Source of the DNA: Pseudomonas sp.
Lineage (GTDB): Bacteria > Pseudomonadota > Gammaproteobacteria > Pseudomonadales > Pseudomonadaceae
NCBI GenBank assembly: GCA_007117785.1
Contig: SKFV01000115.1
Location: forward strand, 1-17,704
Direction: 5' to 3'
DNA length: 17,704 bases
In this document: in pieces, positions 7,119 through 13,550 of the stretch
Layout of the letters: each line of letters opens with the position of its first letter
Numbering within the stretch: the stretch's first letter is position 1
Position numbers and translations under genes: made by a program
The notes under the pieces: model-generated
The model's input: the letters and a program-made list of their open reading frames with translations, nothing else
Database searches by the model: none
What the model was told of the DNA's origin: nothing

Positions 7119-7185
7119 GTAGCTGACATCCTGTTGTTGAGCCGAACAGGCTGAATTCGAAAGAATCATCCTGATACTTTTGTGA

Positions 7186-7214
7186 ATTATGTCCAGTTTG
7201 TGCCGAGCTGACCA
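7186..7214 (-). promoter_or_regulatory. Candidate vfr promoter
   Basis: On the minus strand, -35 TGGTCA (7214-7209) and -10 CATAAT (7191-7186) are separated by 17 bp, matching sigma-70 at 4 and 5 of 6 positions. The predicted transcript would have a leader of about 60 nt before the vfr ATG. A TGTGA half-site (7181-7185 on the plus strand) touches the -10. Confidence 0.5.
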
Positions 7215-7217
7215 GTA

Positions 7218-7247
7218 CTGTGTTTCACGCTGGGGCGTGAAACACAG
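7218..7247. promoter_or_regulatory. Perfect 13-bp inverted repeat between vfr and the OsmC-like gene, containing two parS half-sites
   Basis: CTGTGTTTCACGC (7218-7230) and GCGTGAAACACAG (7235-7247) are perfect arms around TGGG. Inside them, TGTTTCAC (7221-7228) and GTGAAACA (7237-7244) are the two halves of the chromosomal parS consensus, but 8 bp apart instead of contiguous. The element ends 4 bp upstream of the vfr -35 and about 48 bp before the OsmC-like ATG. No T-run follows it on either strand, so it is not an intrinsic terminator. It is not a CRP site either, because its half-sites point the wrong way. Confidence 0.6.
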
Positions 7248-7295
7248 GCTATGTTATTCTGCGCGGCAGTCAGCCTTTTGCTAAGTGAGAAACGC

Positions 7296-7718
7296 ATGAA
7301 AGCACAAATCAAGTGGATAGACGGCGCCATGTTCCTCGGCGAATCCGGTAGTGGGCATACCCTGGTCATGGACGGCCCACCGGATGCCGGTGGTCGAAAT
7401 ATGGGCGTGAGGCCGATGGAAACCGTATTGATCGGGCTGGGTGGCTGTGCCAGTTATGACGTAGTCAGCATCCTGAAAAAATCCCGTCAGGATATCCGTG
7501 ATGTGCATACCGAACTGGAGGCCGAACGGGCTGACAGCGAGCCCAAGGTATTTACCCGCATTCATATCCGCTTTGTGGTCAGCGGCAAGAACCTGAAGGA
7601 AGCCCATGTGAAGCGTGCGGTGGAGTTGTCGGCGGAGAAGTACTGTTCGGCCTCCATCATGCTGACCCGCGGCGGTGTTGAGATCAGTCACGATTATCAG
7701 ATTATCGAGGTCGACTGA
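7296..7718 (+). CDS. OsmC/YhfA-family protein, probable hydroperoxide-reducing or thiol protein
   Basis: A 140-residue OsmC-fold protein. OsmC/Ohr proteins reduce organic hydroperoxides with a cysteine pair; here Cys51 (GLGGCASYD) and Cys117 (EKYCSAS) are 66 residues apart, the same spacing as the catalytic pair of E. coli OsmC. The gene's place divergent from a crp homologue matches E. coli yhfA, so it is best called the YhfA subgroup, whose substrate is not established. The start at 7296 fits GTGAG 6 nt upstream. An upstream in-frame codon at 7251 would place part of the protein across the predicted promoter region. A -10-like TATGTT at 7250-7255 lies just right of the 13-bp inverted repeat. 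Confidence 0.88.
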   Translation: MKAQIKWIDGAMFLGESGSGHTLVMDGPPDAGGRNMGVRPMETVLIGLGGCASYDVVSILKKSRQDIRDVHTELEAERADSEPKVFTRIHIRFVVSGKNLKEAHVKRAVELSAEKYCSASIMLTRGGVEISHDYQIIEVD

Positions 7719-7761
7719 GCTGCACTGTCCGGGGCCGCACGGATGGCGACCCCTTCCCGGG

Positions 7762-8409
7762 TCAGGCCTTGTAGGTGGCCTTGGTCATGACCTTGGACAG
7801 CATGATCATGGCGCTTTTCACCGGCGGCGGGAAATCCATGCCGCCAGCGGCCAGTGCCTGGCTACCATGTTCAATCTCGTCTTCGCGCATTTGCTCGAGA
7901 ATCGCACGTGACTTGATATCTTCCAGCGGCAGCTGCATCAGGTGATCGTCCAGATGGCGTTCAACCAGCTGCTCGGTGGCGGCCACAAAGCCGAGGCTGA
8001 CGCGGTCGCTGACCATGCCAGCCGCCGCCCCCATACCGAAAGACAGCCCATAGAACAGTGGGTTGAAAATGCTGGTATGGCTATCCAGCTCGCGCAGGCG
8101 CTGTTCACACCAGGCCAGGTGGTCAATCTCCTCGGCCGCAGCATGTTCCATTTTCTCACGCACCTGCGGCAGCTTGGCGGTCAGCGCCTGACCCTGATAG
8201 AGCGCCTGGGCACAGACTTCGCCGGTATGGTTGATGCGCATCAGGCCGGCAATATGGCGCTTTTCTTCTGCATCCATGGGTACGTTGGCCAGATGCGCTG
8301 CCGGTGATGGGCGGTTGGCCTGGGCGGCGCCGGGTGCCAGGGTACGCAGCGCCTGATCGGCCTGGCTGAGCAGGCGGTCGAAAAAGGTGTAATGTCGGCT
8401 ACTGGTCAT
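7762..8409 (-). CDS. coq7: 3-demethoxyubiquinol 3-hydroxylase (Coq7, diiron monooxygenase)
   Basis: A 215-residue diiron protein that performs the penultimate hydroxylation of ubiquinone synthesis at the inner membrane. The paired iron ligands of the four-helix bundle are Glu64 (INHTGEVCA), Glu94 with His97 (AAEEIDHLAW), Glu146 (ATEQLVERH) and Glu178 with His181 (EDEIEHG). Length and motifs are typical of the bacterial form. The start at 8409 has GGAG about 7 nt upstream. It lies 20 nt downstream of the HIT gene on the same strand, so the two are probably co-transcribed. It converges with the OsmC-like gene, only 43 bp from its end, where speD would be expected in P. aeruginosa. Confidence 0.95.
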   Translation of the reverse strand: MTSSRHYTFFDRLLSQADQALRTLAPGAAQANRPSPAAHLANVPMDAEEKRHIAGLMRINHTGEVCAQALYQGQALTAKLPQVREKMEHAAAEEIDHLAWCEQRLRELDSHTSIFNPLFYGLSFGMGAAAGMVSDRVSLGFVAATEQLVERHLDDHLMQLPLEDIKSRAILEQMREDEIEHGSQALAAGGMDFPPPVKSAMIMLSKVMTKATYKA

Positions 8410-8429
8410 GTGAAGTCTCCGTCAGGCGA

Positions 8430-8768
8430 TTAACCCGGCGGCCAGACAAGCTGGCGCTGGCCGAGTACATGCAAGTGAATATGGTACACCGTTTGCCCGC
8501 CGTGTTCGTTGCAGTTGAACACGGTACGGAAGCCGTCGGCACAGCCAAGTTCATTGGCCAGGCGTTGACCGGTATAGATCATGTGACCGACCAGGGCGTT
8601 GTCATCCGGGGTCAGGTCATTCAGAGTGGCGATATGCCGTTTGGGAATGACCAGAAAATGCACCGGGGCCTGGGGATTGATGTCATGGAAGGCCAGCACC
8701 TGGTCATCTTCGTAAATTTTTTTCGCCGGAATCGTGCCCTCGACGATCTTGCAGAAAAGACAATCCAC
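8430..8768 (-). CDS. HIT (histidine triad) family nucleotide hydrolase/phosphoramidase, HinT-like
   Basis: A 112-residue protein of the HINT branch, which removes groups such as amines from the phosphate of AMP derivatives. The triad HIHLH spans 96-100, with His98 the expected nucleophile, followed by VLGQRQ. An N-terminal Cys3-x2-Cys6 is present and occurs in many bacterial HinT proteins. Translation starts at GTG 8768, supported by AGGAG 6 nt upstream. A -10-like TATTAT on the minus strand (8794-8789) could start the HIT-coq7 transcript. The -35 is weak. Confidence 0.92.
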   Translation of the reverse strand: MDCLFCKIVEGTIPAKKIYEDDQVLAFHDINPQAPVHFLVIPKRHIATLNDLTPDDNALVGHMIYTGQRLANELGCADGFRTVFNCNEHGGQTVYHIHLHVLGQRQLVWPPG

Positions 8769-8855
8769 AGCAGGCTCCTGATCAGGTAATAATAGGTGTG
8801 TTAAGTGTACGCTTGCAGGGCATCAGTATGCCAATAACGACACAAGGAGAAACAG

Positions 8856-10334
8856 GTGCGAAATGATATCAAGGACCTTGATCTGGTGCTGGCTTCACGG
8901 GTTCGGCTGATCGTTATCGAATCATGGGAAGAACGCAGGGTACTGGAATTGATTGCCGGTCTGGCGATAAAGCGGACCATGACCTGGCATACCTGGAATC
9001 AGGTTGATGGCCTGACCCGGCTGGGGTTTGGCACGGCGACCGATGAGCAGGATCCCTTGTGCGATCCGGAAAAGCTGCTTGAGCATATTCGCCGTTGTGG
9101 TGTGCATGACCTGTACGTGCTCTGCGATCTGCACCCCTATCTCGACTCGTCACGGGTGGTGCGTCTGCTCAAGTGCATGGCAATGAATTGTGAGCAGGAA
9201 GGCCCGGTGATTATCCTCGTCAGCCATGCCCTCAAGCTGCCGCCCGAACTTCGTCGCCTTGCTGTACGCTTTAATCTGAGCATGCCCTCGGATGAGCAGT
9301 TGGCAACCATTGTGCGTGAAGAGGCTGCGCGTTGGAGCACTCAGAATCAGGGTAAGCGGGTGCGCACCGATAATCGCACGCTGCAGCAGGTGGTGCGTAA
9401 TCTGCGTGGTACCACCCATGCTGAGGCCCGCCGGCTGGCGCGCAACCTGATTGCGGATGATGGTGCGATTTCACAGGAGTCCCTGCCTCAGTTAAATCAG
9501 GCCAAATTCGAACTGCTGGATATGGAAGGTGTGCTGAGCTTCGAGCAGGATACGGCACGCTTTGCTGAGGTGGGTGGTCTGGTCAACTTCAAGCAGTGGC
9601 TGCGCCAGCGCCAGGCGGCTTTCTGTGACAAGCCGTTGGCTGATGCACCCAAGGGTGTGATGCTGGTCGGTGTTCAGGGCTCGGGTAAAAGCCTGGCGGC
9701 CAAAGCGGTCGCCGGACTCTGGGGCTTGCCTTTGTTGCCACTGGATTTTGCCAGCCTGTACAACAAGTATATTGGCGAAACCGAGAAGAATCTGCGTGAG
9801 GCGCTGGCCATGGCCGATGCCATGGAGCCCTGTGTGTTGTGGATCGATGAAATAGAGAAAGGTCTGGCGCCGGATGGTGGGGATCAGGGTGTCGGTCGGC
9901 GCATGCTGGGTACCTTGCTGACCTGGATGGCCGAGCGCAAGACGCGGGTATTTATGGTGGCGACCTCGAATGATGTCAGCCAGTTACCGCCGGAGTTGAT
10001 CCGCAAGGGCCGACTGGATGAGATGTTTTTTGTCGATTTGCCGCGCCCGGCAATCCGCGAAGAGATCTTCCGGATTCATTTGATGCGTCGCGAGCTGAAC
10101 CCCGAGCGCTTTGATCTACCCCTGCTGGCAGCTGCCAGCGAGGGCTTCTCAGGTGCGGAAATCGAGCAGGGTGTTGTTGCCGCAGTCTATGCCGCCGCCG
10201 CACGAGATGATGAAATGACGGATCAGGATGTGGTTGAAGCCCTCGGGGCAACCTCGCCATTGTCCGTGGTCATGGCGGAAAAGCTGCACAGCCTGCGCCA
10301 GTGGGCCGAGGGCCGTACGGTGATGGCTGACTGA
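8856..10334 (+). CDS. AAA+ ATPase, Ycf46-like
   Basis: A 492-residue protein with an N-terminal region of unknown fold (about 1-230) followed by one AAA+ module. Walker A is GVQGSGKS at 272-279, with Lys278. Walker B is WIDEIEKG, with Asp331-Glu332. A sensor-1 Asn lies in VATSND, and RKGRLDEMF carries the likely arginine finger. The architecture resembles cyanobacterial and plastid Ycf46 and the P. aeruginosa protein I recall as PA0657. The substrate is unknown; related proteins act as oligomeric remodelling motors. The start is GTG at 8856 with AAGGAGA 5 nt upstream, on the strand opposite the HIT-coq7 pair. It converges with hemJ, 14 bp away. Confidence 0.88.
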   Translation: MRNDIKDLDLVLASRVRLIVIESWEERRVLELIAGLAIKRTMTWHTWNQVDGLTRLGFGTATDEQDPLCDPEKLLEHIRRCGVHDLYVLCDLHPYLDSSRVVRLLKCMAMNCEQEGPVIILVSHALKLPPELRRLAVRFNLSMPSDEQLATIVREEAARWSTQNQGKRVRTDNRTLQQVVRNLRGTTHAEARRLARNLIADDGAISQESLPQLNQAKFELLDMEGVLSFEQDTARFAEVGGLVNFKQWLRQRQAAFCDKPLADAPKGVMLVGVQGSGKSLAAKAVAGLWGLPLLPLDFASLYNKYIGETEKNLREALAMADAMEPCVLWIDEIEKGLAPDGGDQGVGRRMLGTLLTWMAERKTRVFMVATSNDVSQLPPELIRKGRLDEMFFVDLPRPAIREEIFRIHLMRRELNPERFDLPLLAAASEGFSGAEIEQGVVAAVYAAAARDDEMTDQDVVEALGATSPLSVVMAEKLHSLRQWAEGRTVMAD

Positions 10335-10348
10335 ACGTTGGCCATCAT

Positions 10349-10771
10349 TCAGAAGGGTTTGACCACCACCAGGATGACGGCGCCAAGCAAGACCAGAACG
10401 GGTGCCTCATTGAACCAGCGGTAGAATACATGGCCGCGTCGGTTGGCATCATTGGCAAACTGACGCAGCATATGGCCGCAGGCAAAGTGATAGGCGATCA
10501 ACAAGGCGACCAGCAGCAGTTTGGCGTGCATCCAGCCGGCCTGCATCCACGCTGGCGCCAGTTTCAGCAGCCAGAAACCGAGCAGCACTGTGACCACCAT
10601 CGATGGCCACATGATGCCACGATAGAGTTTGCGCTCCATGATCTTGAATCTTTCCCGGCTGGCCTGATCATCGGCCATGGCGTGGTAAACGAACAGTCTG
10701 GGCAGATAGAACAGACCGGCAAACCAGGTCACTACCGCTATGATATGAAAGGCCTTTATCCACAGATACAT
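10349..10771 (-). CDS. hemJ: HemJ-type protoporphyrinogen IX oxidase (membrane protein)
   Basis: A 140-residue integral membrane protein with about four hydrophobic segments (roughly 5-25, 52-71, 82-100, 120-138). HemJ oxidises protoporphyrinogen IX to protoporphyrin IX, the step before heme chelation, in bacteria without HemG or HemY. His9 in the first helix and Lys84 in the WMHAK segment match residues conserved and essential in HemJ. The start at ATG 10771 has AAGGA about 7 nt upstream; an in-frame extension to 10810 would add non-conserved polar residues. It is divergent from argC. CopD-family copper proteins are related in fold, but the size and the His/Lys pattern favour HemJ. Confidence 0.87.
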   Translation of the reverse strand: MYLWIKAFHIIAVVTWFAGLFYLPRLFVYHAMADDQASRERFKIMERKLYRGIMWPSMVVTVLLGFWLLKLAPAWMQAGWMHAKLLLVALLIAYHFACGHMLRQFANDANRRGHVFYRWFNEAPVLVLLGAVILVVVKPF

Positions 10772-10835
10772 GCTTAATCCTTGCTGGGTCAGTCGGTTTT
10801 TTGTCGTCAAAACACACTAATGGCTACCGGGGCAT

Positions 10836-10863
10836 TGGACATGCTGGCTGGCTCCCTTATGAT
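10836..10863 (+). promoter_or_regulatory. Candidate argC promoter
   Basis: TGGACA (10836-10841) and TATGAT (10858-10863), each 5 of 6 to the sigma-70 consensus, are 16 bp apart and lead to argC with a leader of about 37 nt. No ArgR-type palindrome is obvious here. Confidence 0.45.
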
Positions 10864-10907
10864 AAACGAATAACCAGACAGTCATCCGCAGAATAACAGG
10901 ACGAAAC

Positions 10908-11942
10908 ATGATCAAGATTGGCATTGTCGGCGGCACCGGCTACACCGGGGTAGAGCTGCTCCGTCTGCTGGCGCAGCATCCCGAGGCGCACGTCGAGGTC
11001 ATTACCTCACGCTCCGAGGCAGGGCAGCGCGTCATCGACATGTACCCTAACCTGCGTGGCCACTACGATGCCCTGAGCTTTAGCGTGCCGGAAGCGAAAA
11101 CCTTGGGTGCCTGCGATGTGGTGTTTTTTGCCACGCCGCACGGCGTTGCTCACTCACTGGCGGCGGAGCTGCTTGATACCGGTACCCGGATTATTGACCT
11201 GTCAGCAGACTTCCGCCTGCAGGATGCCGACGAGTGGGCGCATTGGTATGGCCAGCCGCACGGGGCGCCTGAGCTTTTGCCCCAGGCTGTTTATGGCTTG
11301 CCCGAGGTCAATCGTGAAGCCATGCGCAATGCGCGCCTGATTGCCGTGCCGGGCTGTTACCCGACCGCTGTGCAGTTGGGCTTGTTGCCTCTGCTTGAGC
11401 AAGGTCTGGCTGATACATCGCAGATTATCGCGGATTGCAAATCCGGGGTCAGTGGTGCCGGGCGCGGCGCCAACGTCGGTGCGTTGTTCTGTGAGGCGGG
11501 TGAAAGCATGAAGGCCTATGGCGTCCCCGGTCATCGGCATTTGCCTGAAATTCGTCAGGGCTTGCAGCGGGCGGCAGGACAGCCGGTCGGGTTGACCTTT
11601 GTGCCGCACCTGACGCCCATGGTGCGCGGCATTCACGCCACCCTGTATGCCCGTGTGACTGATCGCAGCGTCGATTTGCAGGCCCTGTTCGAGCAGCGTT
11701 ACGCCAATGAGCCCTGTGTTGATGTCATGCCGGCAGGGAGTGCCCCGGAAACCCGGAGTGTGCGTGGTGCCAACATGTGCCGGCTGGCAGTGCACCGGCC
11801 ACAGGATGGTGATCTGGTGGTGGTGCTTTCGGTAATAGATAACCTGGTCAAGGGGGCCTCCGGACAGGGGGTTCAAGGAATGAATATTGCCTTTGGTCTC
11901 GAAGAAACACAGGGAATTGCGCACCCGGCCATGTTGCCCTGA
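10908..11942 (+). CDS. argC: N-acetyl-gamma-glutamyl-phosphate reductase
   Basis: A 344-residue NADPH-dependent enzyme catalysing the third step of arginine biosynthesis, from N-acetylglutamyl phosphate to the semialdehyde. The Rossmann motif GIVGGTGYTG starts at residue 5. The catalytic cysteine is Cys150 in VPGCYPTAVQLGLLPLL. The SGVSGAGRGAN segment and the VPHLTPMVRG segment with the conserved His follow. Length is standard for the long bacterial form. AGGA lies about 7 nt before the ATG. The stop TGA overlaps the next ATG by one base (TGATG at 11940-11944), so argC leads a coupled run with the DUF6776 protein and the bactofilin. Confidence 0.96.
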   Translation: MIKIGIVGGTGYTGVELLRLLAQHPEAHVEVITSRSEAGQRVIDMYPNLRGHYDALSFSVPEAKTLGACDVVFFATPHGVAHSLAAELLDTGTRIIDLSADFRLQDADEWAHWYGQPHGAPELLPQAVYGLPEVNREAMRNARLIAVPGCYPTAVQLGLLPLLEQGLADTSQIIADCKSGVSGAGRGANVGALFCEAGESMKAYGVPGHRHLPEIRQGLQRAAGQPVGLTFVPHLTPMVRGIHATLYARVTDRSVDLQALFEQRYANEPCVDVMPAGSAPETRSVRGANMCRLAVHRPQDGDLVVVLSVIDNLVKGASGQGVQGMNIAFGLEETQGIAHPAMLP

Positions 11943-12700
11943 TGGCTCGGCGCAGTTATTCCTCCTTGCGCGAGCACAGTGTGGTGCTGATGCCGCGCAA
12001 TACACCTTTTGTACAGGGGTTGAAGCGTTTGATGCTGCTGGCGCTGGTGCTGGCCATTCCGTCGGCGGCCTGGCTGGGTTGGCAAGGCGGGCTGGAGTCT
12101 CAGGTCGATGCGGTAACCGAGCGGGATATGTTGCTGGTGAGCGAGCAACGTTTGCAGGCTGAAGTGGCAGAGCAACGCCAGCGGCTGCAGCAAATGGATG
12201 TGGACGTAAGGCTGGCCAATGAATCCTATGCCGAGTCGCAGCAGCTGGTGCGGGCAATGGAGCAACAATTGTTCCGTTTGCAGCAGGATCTGGCGCAGTT
12301 CCAGGGAGCATTGGGTTCAGATGCCGCCACGCCGGGTTTGCGAATCCAGTATTTTGATCTGCAGCCGGCCGAGGCACCGAATACCTGGCGTTTCAGGGTA
12401 ATGGTCACGCGTGTCGGCAATGAATCTGACAATGTCACTGCAAAACTGGAAATGCAGGTTCATGGTGAGCAGAATGGCGAAGCAGCGAGTTTGTCATTAA
12501 CCGACATGAATGACGCTGGACATGACAGCTTGCCGCTGGATTTTCGCTATTTTCAGGTGGTACCGGAAGCGGCTGAACTGGCCTTGTTGACACTGCCCGC
12601 GGACTTTTACCCGGAAACCATAGAATTGCGGGCAAAAAATAACGGAGAAACCCTGGTCGAGCACCGGTTTGATTGGACAACTACAGGAGTCAGGCCCTGA
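11942..12700 (+). CDS. DUF6776-type membrane-anchored coiled-coil protein, function unknown
   Basis: A 252-residue protein with a short basic N-terminus, one transmembrane helix at about 28-47 (LMLLALVLAIPSAAWLGW), then a Gln/Glu-rich coiled coil at about 50-120 and a beta-rich C-terminal domain (about 132-248). The charge pattern suggests a periplasmic C-terminus. It sits between argC and a bactofilin in Pseudomonas (from memory PA0663). The biochemical function is not known to me. Placement directly before a bactofilin, with stop/start overlaps on both sides, suggests it may anchor or partner the bactofilin scaffold at the inner membrane. That is inference. Confidence 0.85.
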   Translation: MARRSYSSLREHSVVLMPRNTPFVQGLKRLMLLALVLAIPSAAWLGWQGGLESQVDAVTERDMLLVSEQRLQAEVAEQRQRLQQMDVDVRLANESYAESQQLVRAMEQQLFRLQQDLAQFQGALGSDAATPGLRIQYFDLQPAEAPNTWRFRVMVTRVGNESDNVTAKLEMQVHGEQNGEAASLSLTDMNDAGHDSLPLDFRYFQVVPEAAELALLTLPADFYPETIELRAKNNGETLVEHRFDWTTTGVRP

Positions 12701-13119
12701 TGTGGGGAGCAGACAAGCGCAAGAAGCTGGATATCAATCAGTACAGCGGTAAAACCACGATCATTGCCCAGGACGCGGATATACAGGGCAATATCCAGTT
12801 TACCGGGGCCTTGCAGATTGATGGCCGGGTTGAAGGCAATATCGTTGCCGAGAAGGGCCTGGTCAGGGTCAGCGAGCACGGTATCGTTGAAGGTACCATC
12901 AAGGCGCCCAGCGTACTGATCAATGGTCAGGTAGTGGGGGATGTAGAAGCCACAGAGCACCTTGAGCTGGACAGCAAGGCCCGCATTCAAGGTGATCTGC
13001 ATTATCGCTTTATGGAAATGATCATGGGTGCCCAGATAAGTGGCTCCCTGCATTATCTTGATACGGATGCGCCGGCTTTACCCGACACGGATGCGACGTC
13101 GGCTAGCGACAATAGTTGA
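12700..13119 (+). CDS. Bactofilin (polymer-forming cytoskeletal protein)
   Basis: A 139-residue protein dominated by a right-handed beta-helix (about 18-110) built from short repeats such as IQGNIQFTGALQIDGRVEGNI and VLINGQVVGDVEATEHLELDSKARIQGDLHY. Tails are polar: lysine-rich at the N-terminus, Asp/Ser/Thr-rich at the C-terminus. Bactofilins self-assemble into nucleotide-free filaments that scaffold cell-wall enzymes or shape determinants. The start is ATG 12700, overlapping the previous TGA by one base, with AGGAG at 12685-12689. An upstream in-frame TTG at 12673 lies inside the DUF6776 gene and lacks a ribosome binding site. The last codons and stop overlap the erpA promoter and IscR-like site. 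Confidence 0.93.
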   Translation: MWGADKRKKLDINQYSGKTTIIAQDADIQGNIQFTGALQIDGRVEGNIVAEKGLVRVSEHGIVEGTIKAPSVLINGQVVGDVEATEHLELDSKARIQGDLHYRFMEMIMGAQISGSLHYLDTDAPALPDTDATSASDNS

Positions 13120-13136
13120 CCAAAAGAGTCGGGAAA
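13112..13136 (+). promoter_or_regulatory. Predicted type 1 IscR binding site at erpA
   Basis: Two inverted half-sites flank five central bases: ATAGTTGACC (13112-13121) and AGTCGGGAAA (13127-13136). The second reads TTTCCCGACT on the other strand. Against the E. coli type 1 IscR pattern (ATA-SYYGACT in each arm around a 5-base centre), the left arm departs only at its last base and the right arm in its outer bases. It covers the -35 box, as expected for repression. IscR control of erpA is established in E. coli. Here it is predicted. Confidence 0.6.
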
Positions 13137-13145
13137 ACGGATAAT
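13116..13145 (+). promoter_or_regulatory. Candidate erpA promoter
   Basis: TTGACC (13116-13121) and GATAAT (13140-13145), both 5 of 6 to consensus, are 18 bp apart. The -35 includes the bactofilin stop codon (13117-13119). The leader would be about 35 nt. Confidence 0.6.
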
Positions 13146-13186
13146 AGGTGTCTTGTCGTATCAAGGCGCCTGGCGCCGGAGGTTGT

Positions 13187-13540
13187 ATGTCCACTGCTGA
13201 AGTCTTTACCCCGAGTGCGCTGCTGTTTACCGACAGCGCAGTGACCAAGGTGCGTACCTTGATCGAGGAAGAGGGTAATGATCGTCTGAGTCTGCGTGTA
13301 TTTGTCACTGGGGGTGGCTGCTCTGGCTTTCAGTATGGCTTCACCTTTGATGACGAGCTGGCCGAGGATGACACTATCGTCGAGCGCGAGGGCGTTCGCT
13401 TGGTAGTTGACCCGATGAGCTTCCAGTATCTGGCAGGTTCGGAAGTGGATTATCAGGAAGGTCTGGAAGGTTCGCGCTTTGTGATCAATAATCCGAATGC
13501 CACTACAACCTGTGGCTGCGGTTCCTCCTTTTCCATCTGA
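13187..13540 (+). CDS. erpA: Iron-sulfur cluster insertion protein ErpA (A-type carrier)
   Basis: A 117-residue A-type carrier that delivers [4Fe-4S] clusters to targets, including enzymes of isoprenoid synthesis. The three cluster ligands are Cys45 in GGGCSGFQYGF and Cys109 with Cys111 in TTCGCGSSFSI. The start at 13187 fits GGAGG 4 nt upstream and the usual ErpA N-terminus; an upstream in-frame ATG-like start would add 13 residues encoded by the GC-rich leader. A short GGCGC/GCGCC hairpin ends next to the ribosome binding site. It has its own promoter with an IscR-like operator and converges with anmK, 10 bp apart. Confidence 0.96.
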   Translation: MSTAEVFTPSALLFTDSAVTKVRTLIEEEGNDRLSLRVFVTGGGCSGFQYGFTFDDELAEDDTIVEREGVRLVVDPMSFQYLAGSEVDYQEGLEGSRFVINNPNATTTCGCGSSFSI

Positions 13541-13550
13541 TACTGACTGG

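Noticed and set aside
7218..7247. The vfr-osmC palindrome as a CRP/Vfr site or an intrinsic terminator
   Set aside because: CRP-type sites read TGTGA-N6-TCACA, whereas this repeat has TTTCAC...GTGAAA, the opposite orientation; no T-run follows, so it is not a terminator.
7748..7763. GACCC/GGGTC arms between the OsmC-like gene and coq7 as a terminator
   Set aside because: Only 5 bp, overlaps the coq7 stop, and there is no T-run.
10321..10347. TGATGGC/GCCATCA inverted repeat at the end of the AAA ATPase gene, considered as a bidirectional terminator with hemJ
   Set aside because: Only 7 bp with a 13-nt loop and no T-run on either side; termination is not supported.
11202..12377. 391-codon open frame on the minus strand opposite argC and the DUF6776 gene
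   Set aside because: It spans two real genes in antisense, with low-complexity Pro/His/Gln-rich composition typical of a high-GC shadow frame.
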